A DNA stretch of 64,000 nt from Scytonema sp035967975 (lineage in GTDB: Bacteria; Cyanobacteriota; Cyanobacteriia; Cyanobacteriales; Nostocaceae): positions 1-64,000 of the forward strand of contig JAWQFQ010000005.1 in assembly GCA_035967975.1 (NCBI GenBank). The letters run 5' to 3'. Each line of letters begins with the position of its first letter. Within the stretch, counting starts at the first letter, position 1. Below, one piece after another: positions 7,344 to 16,464 of this stretch. The translations under genes and the position numbers were made by a program. Below the pieces are notes generated by a model, which saw only the letters and a list, made by a program, of their open reading frames with translations, did no database searches and had not been told where the DNA came from.

Positions 7344-8277
7344 AGAACTTACCAAACTTTTTCAAGCAATTGATGAAGAACCAACAGGAAAGCTATCGGA
7401 GTTGGCAAGAATTGCTGGGCTTAATTTGGCTGAAGATTATATTGGTGCGGATTTAAGTGGTGAGGATTTGAGCAGAGATAATTTGAGTCATGCTGATTTA
7501 AGCGGTGCCAATCTTCACAATGCTAATTTGCGTGAAACCAACTTGACTGGTGCTATCCTGAACAGTGCTAACTTACAAGGTGCCGATTTGAGAAATGCTG
7601 ACTTAAGTAATGCTAACTTGAGTGATGCTGACTTAAGTAGTGCCAACTTGAGTAATGCAAATCTTTTTCGTGCCAATTTAAATAATGCAAACCTAACCAA
7701 TGCAAACCTAAGTCATGTTAACTTCAGAGGCGCTAATCTTTTGCGTACAAAAAATCTAAGCACTGCTAACTTGGTCGATACTATTTTAACTAGAGCAAAT
7801 TTGGGGCTATCTCAAAAAGAGATGCTTAGCTTAAAGCTACGAGGAGCAATTATTGAAGACATTACAGTCATTGGTGTACAGTACAACTTAACTAACGCTA
7901 AATTCAGTGGTGGCTTTGCTGCCACTGGAGGAGATCGAACAGGGGAAACCTTATATGACTATTCCTCGAACTTAAGTCTAGCTAAAGTGGCAGCAGAAAG
8001 GCAACTTTTGAGGCAACTACTTTTGAGGCAACTAGAAGTTACAAACTCTACTACAATCAGCAAGGCAAATGTAAACTTAGCGCCCCTAATTTGGTCTAGG
8101 TTTAGAGAAGGAAATTTTTGTGAGGCTACTACAATCAGTAAGGAAATTGTAAACTTACCCCCAGCGCTCGTACCTGTCTTACTATTCTACGTTCTTGGTA
8201 AAGGAAAATGCAAGCAATTGGGCTTGAGCTTACTGCCCTTCGGGCAATCGCCAGAAAGTTCCTCCCTTGAGCGTTAA
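7321..8277 (+). CDS. pentapeptide-repeat protein
   Basis: A 318-residue protein. Residues about 42-160 are pentapeptide repeats of the A(D/N)LSX type, about 20 units, forming a right-handed quadrilateral beta-helix; a second short set occurs near residues 195-205. The N-terminal 40 residues are helical. The C-terminus beyond residue 215 is not repetitive, and its last 20 codons come from a dispersed DNA repeat (8214-8273), so the original end may have been replaced. It overlaps the EAD1 gene, suggesting a scaffold role in the same pathway. No enzyme motif was seen. Confidence 0.8.
   Translation: MTQPIIPEELTKLFQAIDEEPTGKLSELARIAGLNLAEDYIGADLSGEDLSRDNLSHADLSGANLHNANLRETNLTGAILNSANLQGADLRNADLSNANLSDADLSSANLSNANLFRANLNNANLTNANLSHVNFRGANLLRTKNLSTANLVDTILTRANLGLSQKEMLSLKLRGAIIEDITVIGVQYNLTNAKFSGGFAATGGDRTGETLYDYSSNLSLAKVAAERQLLRQLLLRQLEVTNSTTISKANVNLAPLIWSRFREGNFCEATTISKEIVNLPPALVPVLLFYVLGKGKCKQLGLSLLPFGQSPESSSLER
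8214..8273. repeat. dispersed 60-bp repeat, copy A
   Basis: About 78% identical to 34641-34700, sharing the core GGCAATCGCCAGAA. It supplies the end of the pentapeptide gene here and the leader of a zinc-ribbon stump at the other site. Confidence 0.45.
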
Positions 8278-8399
8278 ATTAAATTATATAAACGCGATCG
8301 CGTATCCTCTAAAGCACAGCTTCCGTCTGTTGCATCGCTAGTATCAAATCTTGTGCTTACGTCCAAAAAACTTGTTATGGAGTAGGTATATCCAAAATT

Positions 8400-11300
8400 T
8401 TACATACCAATAGCGCAGAATGCAGCCCAGTGGAATGGGTCTTGAAATGGCTTACTGTCAGTTGGGAATTTTCTAATAAAATCCATCTTCTGAGTTGGTC
8501 TGAGGGGTAGCTTTTCTTGAATCAATTGCTTTAGTTCAGCCCCAGTGATATCTCTAAGCCAGAGTTGAGCTTGATTGAGGGCAACTGCTACAGAAAATCC
8601 CATCTCCAAGTTCTGATAAAACTGAATCATTAAAAATGTAGTAGACAGATCATTTACTTGCCAGAGAGAGCATATGACATTTTGACTACCAGCATAAAGA
8701 AACCCACTGGGTAAGCCGATGTATTCATCACTAAGATTGTGGAAATCGATTAATCCGGTTTCGCAAGCAGAAAGGGTGACAAGACGACATTGGTCGAAGT
8801 TAAATGTGAAAATGGTATCTAAAGTCAGGCATCTGTTCAGATCGAAGACGTTGTCACCTTGCTTGAGATGGATATATTGATCGAGTTTAGTAGGCGCAGG
8901 ATTGAGTTGAGTATTTGCCAGGATGAGGGCAGATTTACGGGGATTGGCAAGATTGAAGTAGCCATGACAGCTAAAATGGAGGAGGTGCGAAGAATTTAAA
9001 AGATCACTATCAACTGCATCTCTAGTAGCGGCTGATTCTCTCAAAACATGAGTAGATTCTGGGTTAAAAAAAGTTTGGATAGCAGCGACTTCGAGACCAC
9101 TGTAATGGAGGTCTTGGGTAGGGTTTTGAATGGCAAAGATAGATTCAAAATTTGGGCGCTGTCGCTGTTGCACTTGTTGCAACAACTGGCAACTTGGAGC
9201 ATAGCTGACGCCACCAGGAAAGCGCTCGAACAAGTTGGTACCATCGTTGAGAGGTAAGGCGTGAAGTGGAAGTAGGTGTAGAAAGCGATGGGGAATCAAG
9301 ATGATGCGATCGCAACTAGCAGGCACAAAAGTCAGGATATCTTCAATATGGAGAAGCTGAGCAAGCTGCTGAAGACGTTTGGTTAACTGCGATCGCCAAT
9401 GAACTTTATCGTCATCCTTTTGGTAGTCGTCAAAATACTCCTTAAACCAATTATTCAAGTCTTGAACAATTTCATTGTCGATAGCAGCAGATGACCAAAC
9501 TTGTGGTTGCTGACAATCAGAAGTTATGACAAAGGTGTAACAACTATTAGAAGTTAGATACCACTCAACAATGGCGGTTCGCTCATCAATTCCAGAGCGA
9601 ATTTGCTCAAATAAGATAGGTATAACCTGTTGAGTTTCTCTAAAGGAAGGGTTAATTTGATAGATAACCTCCATCACATCATCAAGCTGTTTTTGCAACT
9701 GATTGAGATGTTCACGAGCCACAGGTTCAATTTCCAAATTATCTATCTGCTCGTCATCTCCAATATTAAGAAACCCCAAGCGCTCCTCAATAGTTTCAAG
9801 GCGACGTTGCTCTATCAATATTTTCTGGCGCAATTGTTTGAAGGTTTCACTCACGCTTTCAGGGACTCCTTCAGGGGAGAGATCGCGGCTCGCTAAAAGT
9901 TCAACTAAATTCCGAGCTTTGCTTCGTTCAACGTACTCAATAGCTTTGTCTGGTTGATTATTTTTAACGTAAGCTTCTACAATGCCAAAATAAACATTAA
10001 TTGCATCTGACAATAGCTCTTGTTTTCGTAGGTCGAATGTTGCCCAAGTTCGACTTTGTTCTACTGCTTCAACAGCGGTGCGAAATCCTGCAATGGCTTC
10101 CTGCAATTTTCCAACCTGTAGAGCGGCTCTACCAAGATTGCTCCCATGCTTGAGACAATCAACAGGGTTAGTTTTAGGCGTGTGAATTTCTAAAGCCAAT
10201 CGATAAGAATTAATTGCTGCTTCAATTTCGCCTAGCTCTATGTAGCTCGTTCCCAAATTGTTTTGGGTCATTGCCCAAAGTGAAGGGAAAGATTCGGGTG
10301 TATAAATTTTTAAGGCTTCATGACAAGCAGCGATCGCCAGTTCAATATTTTCGGTTTTATCTCCTTGAATACGATGACTGTAGACATTTGCCAAACATAG
10401 CTGAATCAGTGCCCAACTGCGAGGTAAAGCTTCATGAGTACTGACTTCCAAGGCTTTTTTATAAGTTGCGATCGCTAATTCCAGATTTGCTGCCTTATCC
10501 CCGTGAATCCGCCTACCATAAGCATTTGCGAGGGTTGTGCAAGTTCCTGCCCAGCGTTCAGGAAACGCTTCGCGGGTGTAAACTTGCAGAGCGGCTTTGC
10601 AAGCATTAATTGCTAATTCTAAATGGGTTTCACGGTTTTTTGTAAATCGGTCAGCTGCGTAAAAATAAACAACAGCTAAATTGCTTTGGGTCATTGCCCA
10701 CTGTTCTGGGAAGGTTTCGGGAGTGTAGACTTCAAGCGCCGCTCTGTGTGCTGTAATTGCTAACTGTAAATTTTCAAATCGGTCACCCTGAATACGCTCA
10801 AGATAAGTAGTGCCCAAAGTTGTTTGAACTGTTGCCCAAGTCGGTGGATTCTTTTCACGAATTTGGACAGACGTAGCTTTTGTACAAGCTTCAATTGCTA
10901 GTTCCAAATTTTCATCTCGGTTTCCTTGACCGCGTTTTCGATAAGCGTGAGCAAGATTGTTTTGAATTCCTGCCCATCTTTCAGGAGCACTTTCTTCAGT
11001 GTATACCTCCAAAGCTTCGTGGTAAGCAGCAATTGCCACTTCAACGTTTTTCCCATGATTACCGTTGATGCGATCGCCATAGGCATTTGCCAGAGTTTGC
11101 TTAGCCATTGCCCACTCTTGAGGAAATTCTGCTCGGTTTACCTCTTTTAAAGCAGCTTCAGCAGCAGCAATTGCCACTTCTATATTTTTTGCTTTATCTT
11201 CTCGGATACGATCTCTATAAGCATTGCTTAAGTGTATTTGAGTAGCAACCCACTCCTTCCGAGATTTGGGAAGCGAAAAGTTTTGTAGAGCATTTTGATG

Positions 11301-12503
11301 AGCAATAATTGCTTTTTCTATATTTTCTGCTTTATCTTCTCGAATCCGATCCAAATAAGCATTTCCTAAAGAGCCTTGAACGGTTGCCCATAATTCTGGA
11401 TCGTCCTCATGAGTGAAAAATTTTAAAGCAACTTCATAACTGGAAATTGCAATCTCAATATTAGTAGCAACACTCCCCAAAGGAAATTTAGCTATTGATT
11501 CTCCCATCAAAAAGATGGCTGCAGCAATTTGTTTAGATTGATCCCGCGTTCCTTTAGGTAATGTCGTTGACCAAGCTTGAAGTACATGAGGAAGTTTGTC
11601 ATTTAATTTATCGATATTTGCTTCAAATAATGGAGAAATTTCTGAGTAGATATGCTCGTGACTTTTTCCTTGTTCTTTAGTTTGAGCAATCTTCAAAAAA
11701 GCTATCTGTAAAAGTGTACTTTGGGAGTCAACGACTTGTGCCTGAACAACGTCATTTGATAACGATACTCCCCATGTCTTAGCCAATTCATGAAGCGGAT
11801 ACTTTAATGCTTCTGCACCTTGGGAATTACCTCTCTTTTCAGCTAATTGAAGCATCTCATCGATAGTCCACACCAAGTTTTCTTGGAGAGAGTCTGCTTG
11901 ACCTCGTAGGGAGAGATTGTTCATTAATGTCTGGATTATTTGAGCCGATTCAGAATCCATCTGACCTAGAAATCCAGATTGCAATAACAGATTGATAAAC
12001 TCTTGAGAATTACCACCACTCCCTAACACAGAACTCTGTAATTGCTGGGCTGATGCTGAATCTAATTGTCCTAAAAAGGACTGGAATATTAACTGCATTG
12101 TATTTTCAAGATTGCCATCTCCTTGTAATATCAATGGCAATATCTCTTGAATAAAAGCAGTTTCATCGGTGTTTGGAGTTGAGGAGGGAGTTGTCGCATC
12201 AGCAGATGTTGAAGTTGTGGTAGAAGTTGCAGATACAACAGTATCTGAGCTAGTTGAGGGAGTTTGAGCTACCGTTGTTAATTCAAGTCTCTCAGACACA
12301 AGTTGGATCAGTTTATTTAAAGCATCTACGGTGTTGCGATCGCGCATCTGAGCATAGGTTTGTATCATCTGCTGCATCATCAAGACTAAGCCATCATCTA
12401 TGAGATCTGGACTTGCATCTAAGATGGCTTTCTCAGTACCGCTAGAACATCGCAGGAGTTCCTGAATCAAAAACAAGTAGGACTGTAATTTTTGCTCGCT
12501 CAT
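8400..12503 (-). CDS. TPR-CHAT protease (1367 residues)
   Basis: Caspase-fold (CHAT) cysteine peptidase fused to TPR repeats. The N-terminus (MSEQKLQSYLFLIQELLRCS) is the helical head common in cyanobacterial CHAT proteins. It is followed by a Ser/Thr-rich linker (about 80-115), a region with two related helical repeats (about 115-200), and TPR-like units from about residue 330 to 800 with the signature NLANAYGDRI and LAIAAYxxALEV. A coiled stretch precedes the C-terminal CHAT domain (about 960-1367). The catalytic pair is visible: His1180 in HFSCHGYF and Cys1247 in LSACETGL. It stands alone, divergent from the zinc ribbon-GUN4 gene. Target and trigger are unknown; such proteases are thought to cleave partner proteins once a TPR sensor is engaged. 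Confidence 0.9.
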   Translation of the reverse strand: MSEQKLQSYLFLIQELLRCSSGTEKAILDASPDLIDDGLVLMMQQMIQTYAQMRDRNTVDALNKLIQLVSERLELTTVAQTPSTSSDTVVSATSTTTSTSADATTPSSTPNTDETAFIQEILPLILQGDGNLENTMQLIFQSFLGQLDSASAQQLQSSVLGSGGNSQEFINLLLQSGFLGQMDSESAQIIQTLMNNLSLRGQADSLQENLVWTIDEMLQLAEKRGNSQGAEALKYPLHELAKTWGVSLSNDVVQAQVVDSQSTLLQIAFLKIAQTKEQGKSHEHIYSEISPLFEANIDKLNDKLPHVLQAWSTTLPKGTRDQSKQIAAAIFLMGESIAKFPLGSVATNIEIAISSYEVALKFFTHEDDPELWATVQGSLGNAYLDRIREDKAENIEKAIIAHQNALQNFSLPKSRKEWVATQIHLSNAYRDRIREDKAKNIEVAIAAAEAALKEVNRAEFPQEWAMAKQTLANAYGDRINGNHGKNVEVAIAAYHEALEVYTEESAPERWAGIQNNLAHAYRKRGQGNRDENLELAIEACTKATSVQIREKNPPTWATVQTTLGTTYLERIQGDRFENLQLAITAHRAALEVYTPETFPEQWAMTQSNLAVVYFYAADRFTKNRETHLELAINACKAALQVYTREAFPERWAGTCTTLANAYGRRIHGDKAANLELAIATYKKALEVSTHEALPRSWALIQLCLANVYSHRIQGDKTENIELAIAACHEALKIYTPESFPSLWAMTQNNLGTSYIELGEIEAAINSYRLALEIHTPKTNPVDCLKHGSNLGRAALQVGKLQEAIAGFRTAVEAVEQSRTWATFDLRKQELLSDAINVYFGIVEAYVKNNQPDKAIEYVERSKARNLVELLASRDLSPEGVPESVSETFKQLRQKILIEQRRLETIEERLGFLNIGDDEQIDNLEIEPVAREHLNQLQKQLDDVMEVIYQINPSFRETQQVIPILFEQIRSGIDERTAIVEWYLTSNSCYTFVITSDCQQPQVWSSAAIDNEIVQDLNNWFKEYFDDYQKDDDKVHWRSQLTKRLQQLAQLLHIEDILTFVPASCDRIILIPHRFLHLLPLHALPLNDGTNLFERFPGGVSYAPSCQLLQQVQQRQRPNFESIFAIQNPTQDLHYSGLEVAAIQTFFNPESTHVLRESAATRDAVDSDLLNSSHLLHFSCHGYFNLANPRKSALILANTQLNPAPTKLDQYIHLKQGDNVFDLNRCLTLDTIFTFNFDQCRLVTLSACETGLIDFHNLSDEYIGLPSGFLYAGSQNVICSLWQVNDLSTTFLMIQFYQNLEMGFSVAVALNQAQLWLRDITGAELKQLIQEKLPLRPTQKMDFIRKFPTDSKPFQDPFHWAAFCAIGM

Positions 12504-12825
12504 GTGTAGCAGTTCCGTATAATCCAGTTAAATTAGCTTATAGATTGCTGAAAGTGTTCCAACTCTAGTAAATTAGATAGTAATTCTGAATGTACTGAAT
12601 TTTATGCATACTTTTTAAGTATTGCAGCGCCTTGATGGCTCTTACCTTACTTATTTAGAAAGATTTACACTTAAAGATGAATTATAAAGTAAATCTTAAA
12701 TTTCAGGGTGCTTTAAAGCAAGCAGCGCGTGTAACACTGGACGGAGAAGTATAATTTATGTGGTAGATAAAGTTACACAATTGTAGCTTAATGTAGTTTT
12801 TAGTGAATTGACAGCGAGGGCTAAG
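12504..12825. promoter_or_regulatory. divergent intergenic region
   Basis: 322 AT-rich bases between the TPR-CHAT gene (-) and the zinc ribbon-GUN4 gene (+). They must hold both promoters, but I see no unambiguous -35/-10 pair. A 25-codon ORF at 12677-12754 (MNYKVNLKFQGALKQAARVT...) is present without a clear ribosome site and may be a gene stump. Confidence 0.4.
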
Positions 12826-13563
12826 ATGACCGGTTGTCCAGTTTGCCAGACTGAATATATTGAAGGCACAATTAAATGCTGCACAAAATGTGGCTGGGAT
12901 GTAACTCCCTACCCACCTACCTTTTATGGTCAAATACCAAAGGTATTGTTGCAAAAAGAGCAAGCAAAACTGGCTTGGGCTAGAAAGGTTTGGGAACGTT
13001 TACAGGTGTGTCAAGGGCAACTTAGTCAAGCGGGAATTAACTGCCAATCTCCAGCACCGAAAGACTTGTCAAGATTGCGAGAATTTAGAATACTAGAAGC
13101 TTTTCTGGAAGATGGCAGGTGGAAAGATGCAGATCGAGAAACGGTTACATTGATGCTGAAAACAGCCAAACGGCAAAAGCAAGGTTACATGGACATTGAA
13201 AGCCTTCGCAAATTTCCGTGCGACGTTCTACGTATCATTGATGAACTGTGGGTGCAATACAGTCATGGACACTTTGGTTTTAGCGTTCAAAATCAGATTT
13301 GGAAAAAAATAGCAGCAGGTTCTAATCCAGATAAAAAAACCTATGAAGTGTTCGGGGAAGTAGTTGGTTGGCGAAGCAAAAGCGGATTATGGTACGGAGA
13401 TATATTGATATTTGATTTGGAGAAAGCTCCCCAAGGGCATCTACCATTAGGACGGATGGGAGATATTGCATTGGCTGCCAGAGTTACTGGGTGGTTTGGG
13501 GGGTTTGGTTTAGAGCGAATTCTCACAATTTCATCCAAACTGGATATATGTGGCATTAAATAA
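12826..13563 (+). CDS. zinc ribbon-GUN4 protein
   Basis: 245 residues from ATG 12826 (GCGAGGG upstream). The N-terminus carries the shared zinc ribbon: Cys4, Cys7, Cys19, Cys22, then GWD and TPYP, followed by an amphipathic helix (LQKEQAKLAWARKVWE). Residues about 90-230 form a GUN4-like domain: LEDGRWKDADRETVTLMLK, FPCDVLRIIDELWVQYSHG, HFGFSVQNQIW, VGWRS and GHLPLG. GUN4 binds tetrapyrroles and activates Mg-chelatase. Fused copies in cyanobacterial signalling proteins are thought to be ligand-sensing modules, and the zinc ribbon here suggests that role rather than chlorophyll synthesis. It converges on the chaperone operon (7-base gap), whose first gene has the same ribbon. Confidence 0.85.
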   Translation: MTGCPVCQTEYIEGTIKCCTKCGWDVTPYPPTFYGQIPKVLLQKEQAKLAWARKVWERLQVCQGQLSQAGINCQSPAPKDLSRLREFRILEAFLEDGRWKDADRETVTLMLKTAKRQKQGYMDIESLRKFPCDVLRIIDELWVQYSHGHFGFSVQNQIWKKIAAGSNPDKKTYEVFGEVVGWRSKSGLWYGDILIFDLEKAPQGHLPLGRMGDIALAARVTGWFGGFGLERILTISSKLDICGIK

Positions 13564-13570
13564 CTAGTGA

Positions 13571-14635
13571 TTAAAAAAAGCAACGATTTTTTTGTTGAGT
13601 TTGCTCATGTTTACTGCGGGCTACAGCTAATTCTTGATCAATTGTTTCTAGGACTTCTTGAACATTTTTGATGAGGCTATCTACTTTTTGATGATCTACA
13701 GGTAGCAATCTTCCCAAGTCTCGATCTGATTGATAATGATTGTTTATGGCTGTCAAAATTTCCTGAGTTGCAGATTGGTATTTCTGAAAATCTTCTGTTG
13801 CTTTTTGTAATTGTTGCTGAGCTTGATGATATTCTTGTTCTTGGTTTGCCACTTTATCTCGTTGTTGTTCGAGTGTAGCTAGCTCTTGGGATAAAGCTTC
13901 TGATAAACGCTCTCGTTGTTGTTGTGTCAAGGTTATCAGTTCTGAAACTGCGCTCCGAATGTTGGTTTCTAGCCGATTCTGTCGAGATTGCCAGTAACTA
14001 ATCTCTTCCTTAAGGGCGGTTTGCTGTCTTTGAAGTGCTGCTATTTGTTCATCTAAATCAGCTTTTTGTTGCTGCAGATTTTCAAGAACTTGGCGTTGTG
14101 GTTTTAAAGTTGCCTCTTGGGCTAATATCTCTTGTCTAAAAGTTTCCAAGTTAGTTGCTTGCACTTCGGCTTTAATTTTTTGTAGCTGGCTGGCTTTCTC
14201 CTTTAAGCTTCTGAATTCATCTTCTTGTTTACGCAAATGTTGTTCCTCTTGCAGTAGCTCGCTTGCGGATTGCAAAAGTTTAGATTTACTGTTAGCAATT
14301 TGTTCTATTGCTTGAGATCGTTCGGTTATTTTTTGCTTAAGTGTCGTTGGTATAGGTAAAGTCGTCAGATGGGGTAACCAGGTGTTTAGAACTGCTAACA
14401 GGTTGTTGAGGGTTTGAAAAAGAGCGATCGCCCACGCTTCTATAGTCTCTGTATCTGTGGTAGCCAGTTGTCGTAGTACTTCTGGATTAAAGATGGATTC
14501 CCAAAGTTTAATTTCTGCCTGTACTAATTCAAAAGGAAGTTGAATTGTTTCAAAATCTAAAAAGTTTTTATGCTGTTGTATTTGTTGCAATAATTTATTA
14601 AGACAAGCGATATCATGTTGTAGATTTTGCTGCAT
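13571..14635 (-). CDS. coiled-coil protein, last gene of Hsp70 operon
   Basis: 354 residues. Residues 1-110 are a helical domain containing Trp and Leu (WLPHLTTLPIP near the end). Residues about 115-290 are a continuous Gln/Glu-rich coiled coil. The C-terminal 60 residues are helical and end in basic-aromatic residues (KNRCFF). There is no ATPase or membrane motif. It follows the second Hsp70 gene after 57 bases on the same strand. It is likely a scaffold or client-handling co-factor of the Hsp70 pair, by position only. Confidence 0.75.
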   Translation of the reverse strand: MQQNLQHDIACLNKLLQQIQQHKNFLDFETIQLPFELVQAEIKLWESIFNPEVLRQLATTDTETIEAWAIALFQTLNNLLAVLNTWLPHLTTLPIPTTLKQKITERSQAIEQIANSKSKLLQSASELLQEEQHLRKQEDEFRSLKEKASQLQKIKAEVQATNLETFRQEILAQEATLKPQRQVLENLQQQKADLDEQIAALQRQQTALKEEISYWQSRQNRLETNIRSAVSELITLTQQQRERLSEALSQELATLEQQRDKVANQEQEYHQAQQQLQKATEDFQKYQSATQEILTAINNHYQSDRDLGRLLPVDHQKVDSLIKNVQEVLETIDQELAVARSKHEQTQQKNRCFF

Positions 14636-14692
14636 AGCTATCCTTGATTTATTTATTACTATAAGTTTAGTATAATTAACACTATAAGAAAG

Positions 14693-16303
14693 TTACTCTT
14701 CTTTTTCATCTAAGACTAAACCAGGAAACATTTTGGCAATGATATCTCCTAGTTTATATTCAACAATTTGTCCAGAGCGTATCTCCTTAATTATTAAATA
14801 AGCAATATGGGAGCGGTCAACTTTCATCCCAACACGATATTTTGCGTTAGGGGAGTAATTGGGTAAATCAATCATGTCTTGCAGAGAGTCTTGATGTTTT
14901 TTACCTTTAGACCGAAGCTGTACCCAAAGAGTAATAGCAATCCGTTTCTCAACTGGTGTAACTTCTTCAGAATAAAAATTCGGCTCAACTAGACTATCCA
15001 GACTAGAACCTCCCTTAATGAGAGTAATTTCAAGTTTCTCGCGCTCTCCGGTGTAAATCTTGATTGTTTCTAGAACAATACCAATAGTGTGAATGTATTT
15101 CTCTATAGGGTCTACTAAACCGTTAGCAATAAGACAAGCTCCATAGGAGATAGCATAAGCACTGTTAGTAATATTAAATGTTTTATCTATGCGGGGATCG
15201 TTTTTATTTATTCCTATAGTATCTGTAATGGCTTTTTGTACTAGGAGAAATTGGCAAAAGCCGCCTACCATAAAAACACGATCAATATCTAAGCCAATTG
15301 TTTCTGTATAATTTTTAACTCTTGTTATGACTTTTTCAATACCCAAAGCAATCGGGGTAAATGCCTCGTTAACTTCTGCTAAAGTGACCGTATATCCACT
15401 GAATTTATAAATTTCATCTCCTGCTTTGTCTTCTGGGGCATTTAGATAATTAGTTAGATTTCTAGTAGCTTTGCTGTGACTGCTAATTTTGACGCTTTCA
15501 AATTCCTTCAACAAGCTAATAAATTCTTGGCTATTTTCATCTAATAGTTTACCGTGCTTTTTAGTGTAAGCTTGCTGAACAATATAGCGATCAAAAGCGA
15601 CACCAGCTGATTCGAGTCCTTTATTACCTTGCCCATCAAAGTAGAGAACTTCAACTTTGTTATCTCCGTAAATACGACAGAGACTCACATCAAATGTACC
15701 ACCTCCCATATCACAAACAAGCAAGTTGCCACTAAAAGATTCAATATTATCTTCCTTTGCACGCCGTTGTATTTCCCAAGCATAATAAGCGGCTGCTGCA
15801 ACAGGTTCGCTGACTAGTTGGATGAGTTGTTTTTCTAGTCCTAAATTTTTTTGAATTAATTCTTGCAAGCGCTGCCGACCTAAATTATAAATATCATGCT
15901 GCCAAATTTCTGGAACCGAGACAACAAGACTAGTAATTTCACCTTTTTCTCTGCTAAAACTGTAGGGGTTTTCATGAGAGATTAGCAGTTCGCGCAAGTA
16001 ATCAATAGTTACACTGACGGGAGTCTGGTGGAGTCGAAAGAATTGGGAAAACTCAGACTCTGGTAGGGGTAAGCGCATCTTAAAATTGCCATAGGTTTCA
16101 ACAGACTTGTCATGAGCAGCAGCACTGCGAGCTGGACTGCCTATTTCGGTGTAGCCGTCTGAATGGTAGGCAATGAAGGAGGCGATATATTTAGGTCCAT
16201 CTGGTGCGGGATAGGAAAATGCGTCTAGTTCTCCACTGGGCGTCAGATAGGAAATGATGGAGTTGGTAGTACCAAAATCCAGACCGATTTTATAGGTAGG
16301 CAT
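14693..16303 (-). CDS. Hsp70/DnaK-like ATPase
   Basis: A 536-residue actin-fold ATPase. Phosphate-1 loop GLDFGTTNS lies at residues 7-15, phosphate-2 loop VCDMGGGTFDVSL near 195-210, and the adenosine loop VFMVGGFCQF near 345. The ATPase domain therefore appears complete. The region after about residue 400 is short (about 135 residues) and does not look like the canonical beta-sandwich plus helical lid, so this is a divergent Hsp70 with its own output domain. It lies fourth in the operon, after the GrpE-like gene (161-base gap that may hold an internal promoter). It probably remodels a dedicated partner rather than acting as the general DnaK. Confidence 0.85.
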   Translation of the reverse strand: MPTYKIGLDFGTTNSIISYLTPSGELDAFSYPAPDGPKYIASFIAYHSDGYTEIGSPARSAAAHDKSVETYGNFKMRLPLPESEFSQFFRLHQTPVSVTIDYLRELLISHENPYSFSREKGEITSLVVSVPEIWQHDIYNLGRQRLQELIQKNLGLEKQLIQLVSEPVAAAAYYAWEIQRRAKEDNIESFSGNLLVCDMGGGTFDVSLCRIYGDNKVEVLYFDGQGNKGLESAGVAFDRYIVQQAYTKKHGKLLDENSQEFISLLKEFESVKISSHSKATRNLTNYLNAPEDKAGDEIYKFSGYTVTLAEVNEAFTPIALGIEKVITRVKNYTETIGLDIDRVFMVGGFCQFLLVQKAITDTIGINKNDPRIDKTFNITNSAYAISYGACLIANGLVDPIEKYIHTIGIVLETIKIYTGEREKLEITLIKGGSSLDSLVEPNFYSEEVTPVEKRIAITLWVQLRSKGKKHQDSLQDMIDLPNYSPNAKYRVGMKVDRSHIAYLIIKEIRSGQIVEYKLGDIIAKMFPGLVLDEKEE

Positions 16304-16464
16304 AGTTACTATTGTTAACTAACTTCAGTAAATCACAAAATCTCGAAAACGTTCAGCAAGGCATTTGTTGTGCTTTTACAATTTTTAGTAACTACCAAAT
16401 TTTTTTTGGAAGTGCTGTGTTCACCAACTCTTGCATCTGTTATATTTTTTAACCAAATTGAGTG

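Noticed and set aside
13564..13600. Terminator between the convergent GUN4 and coiled-coil genes
   Set aside because: A/T runs are present but the possible stem (CAAC/GTTG) is only about 4-5 bp; too weak to call.
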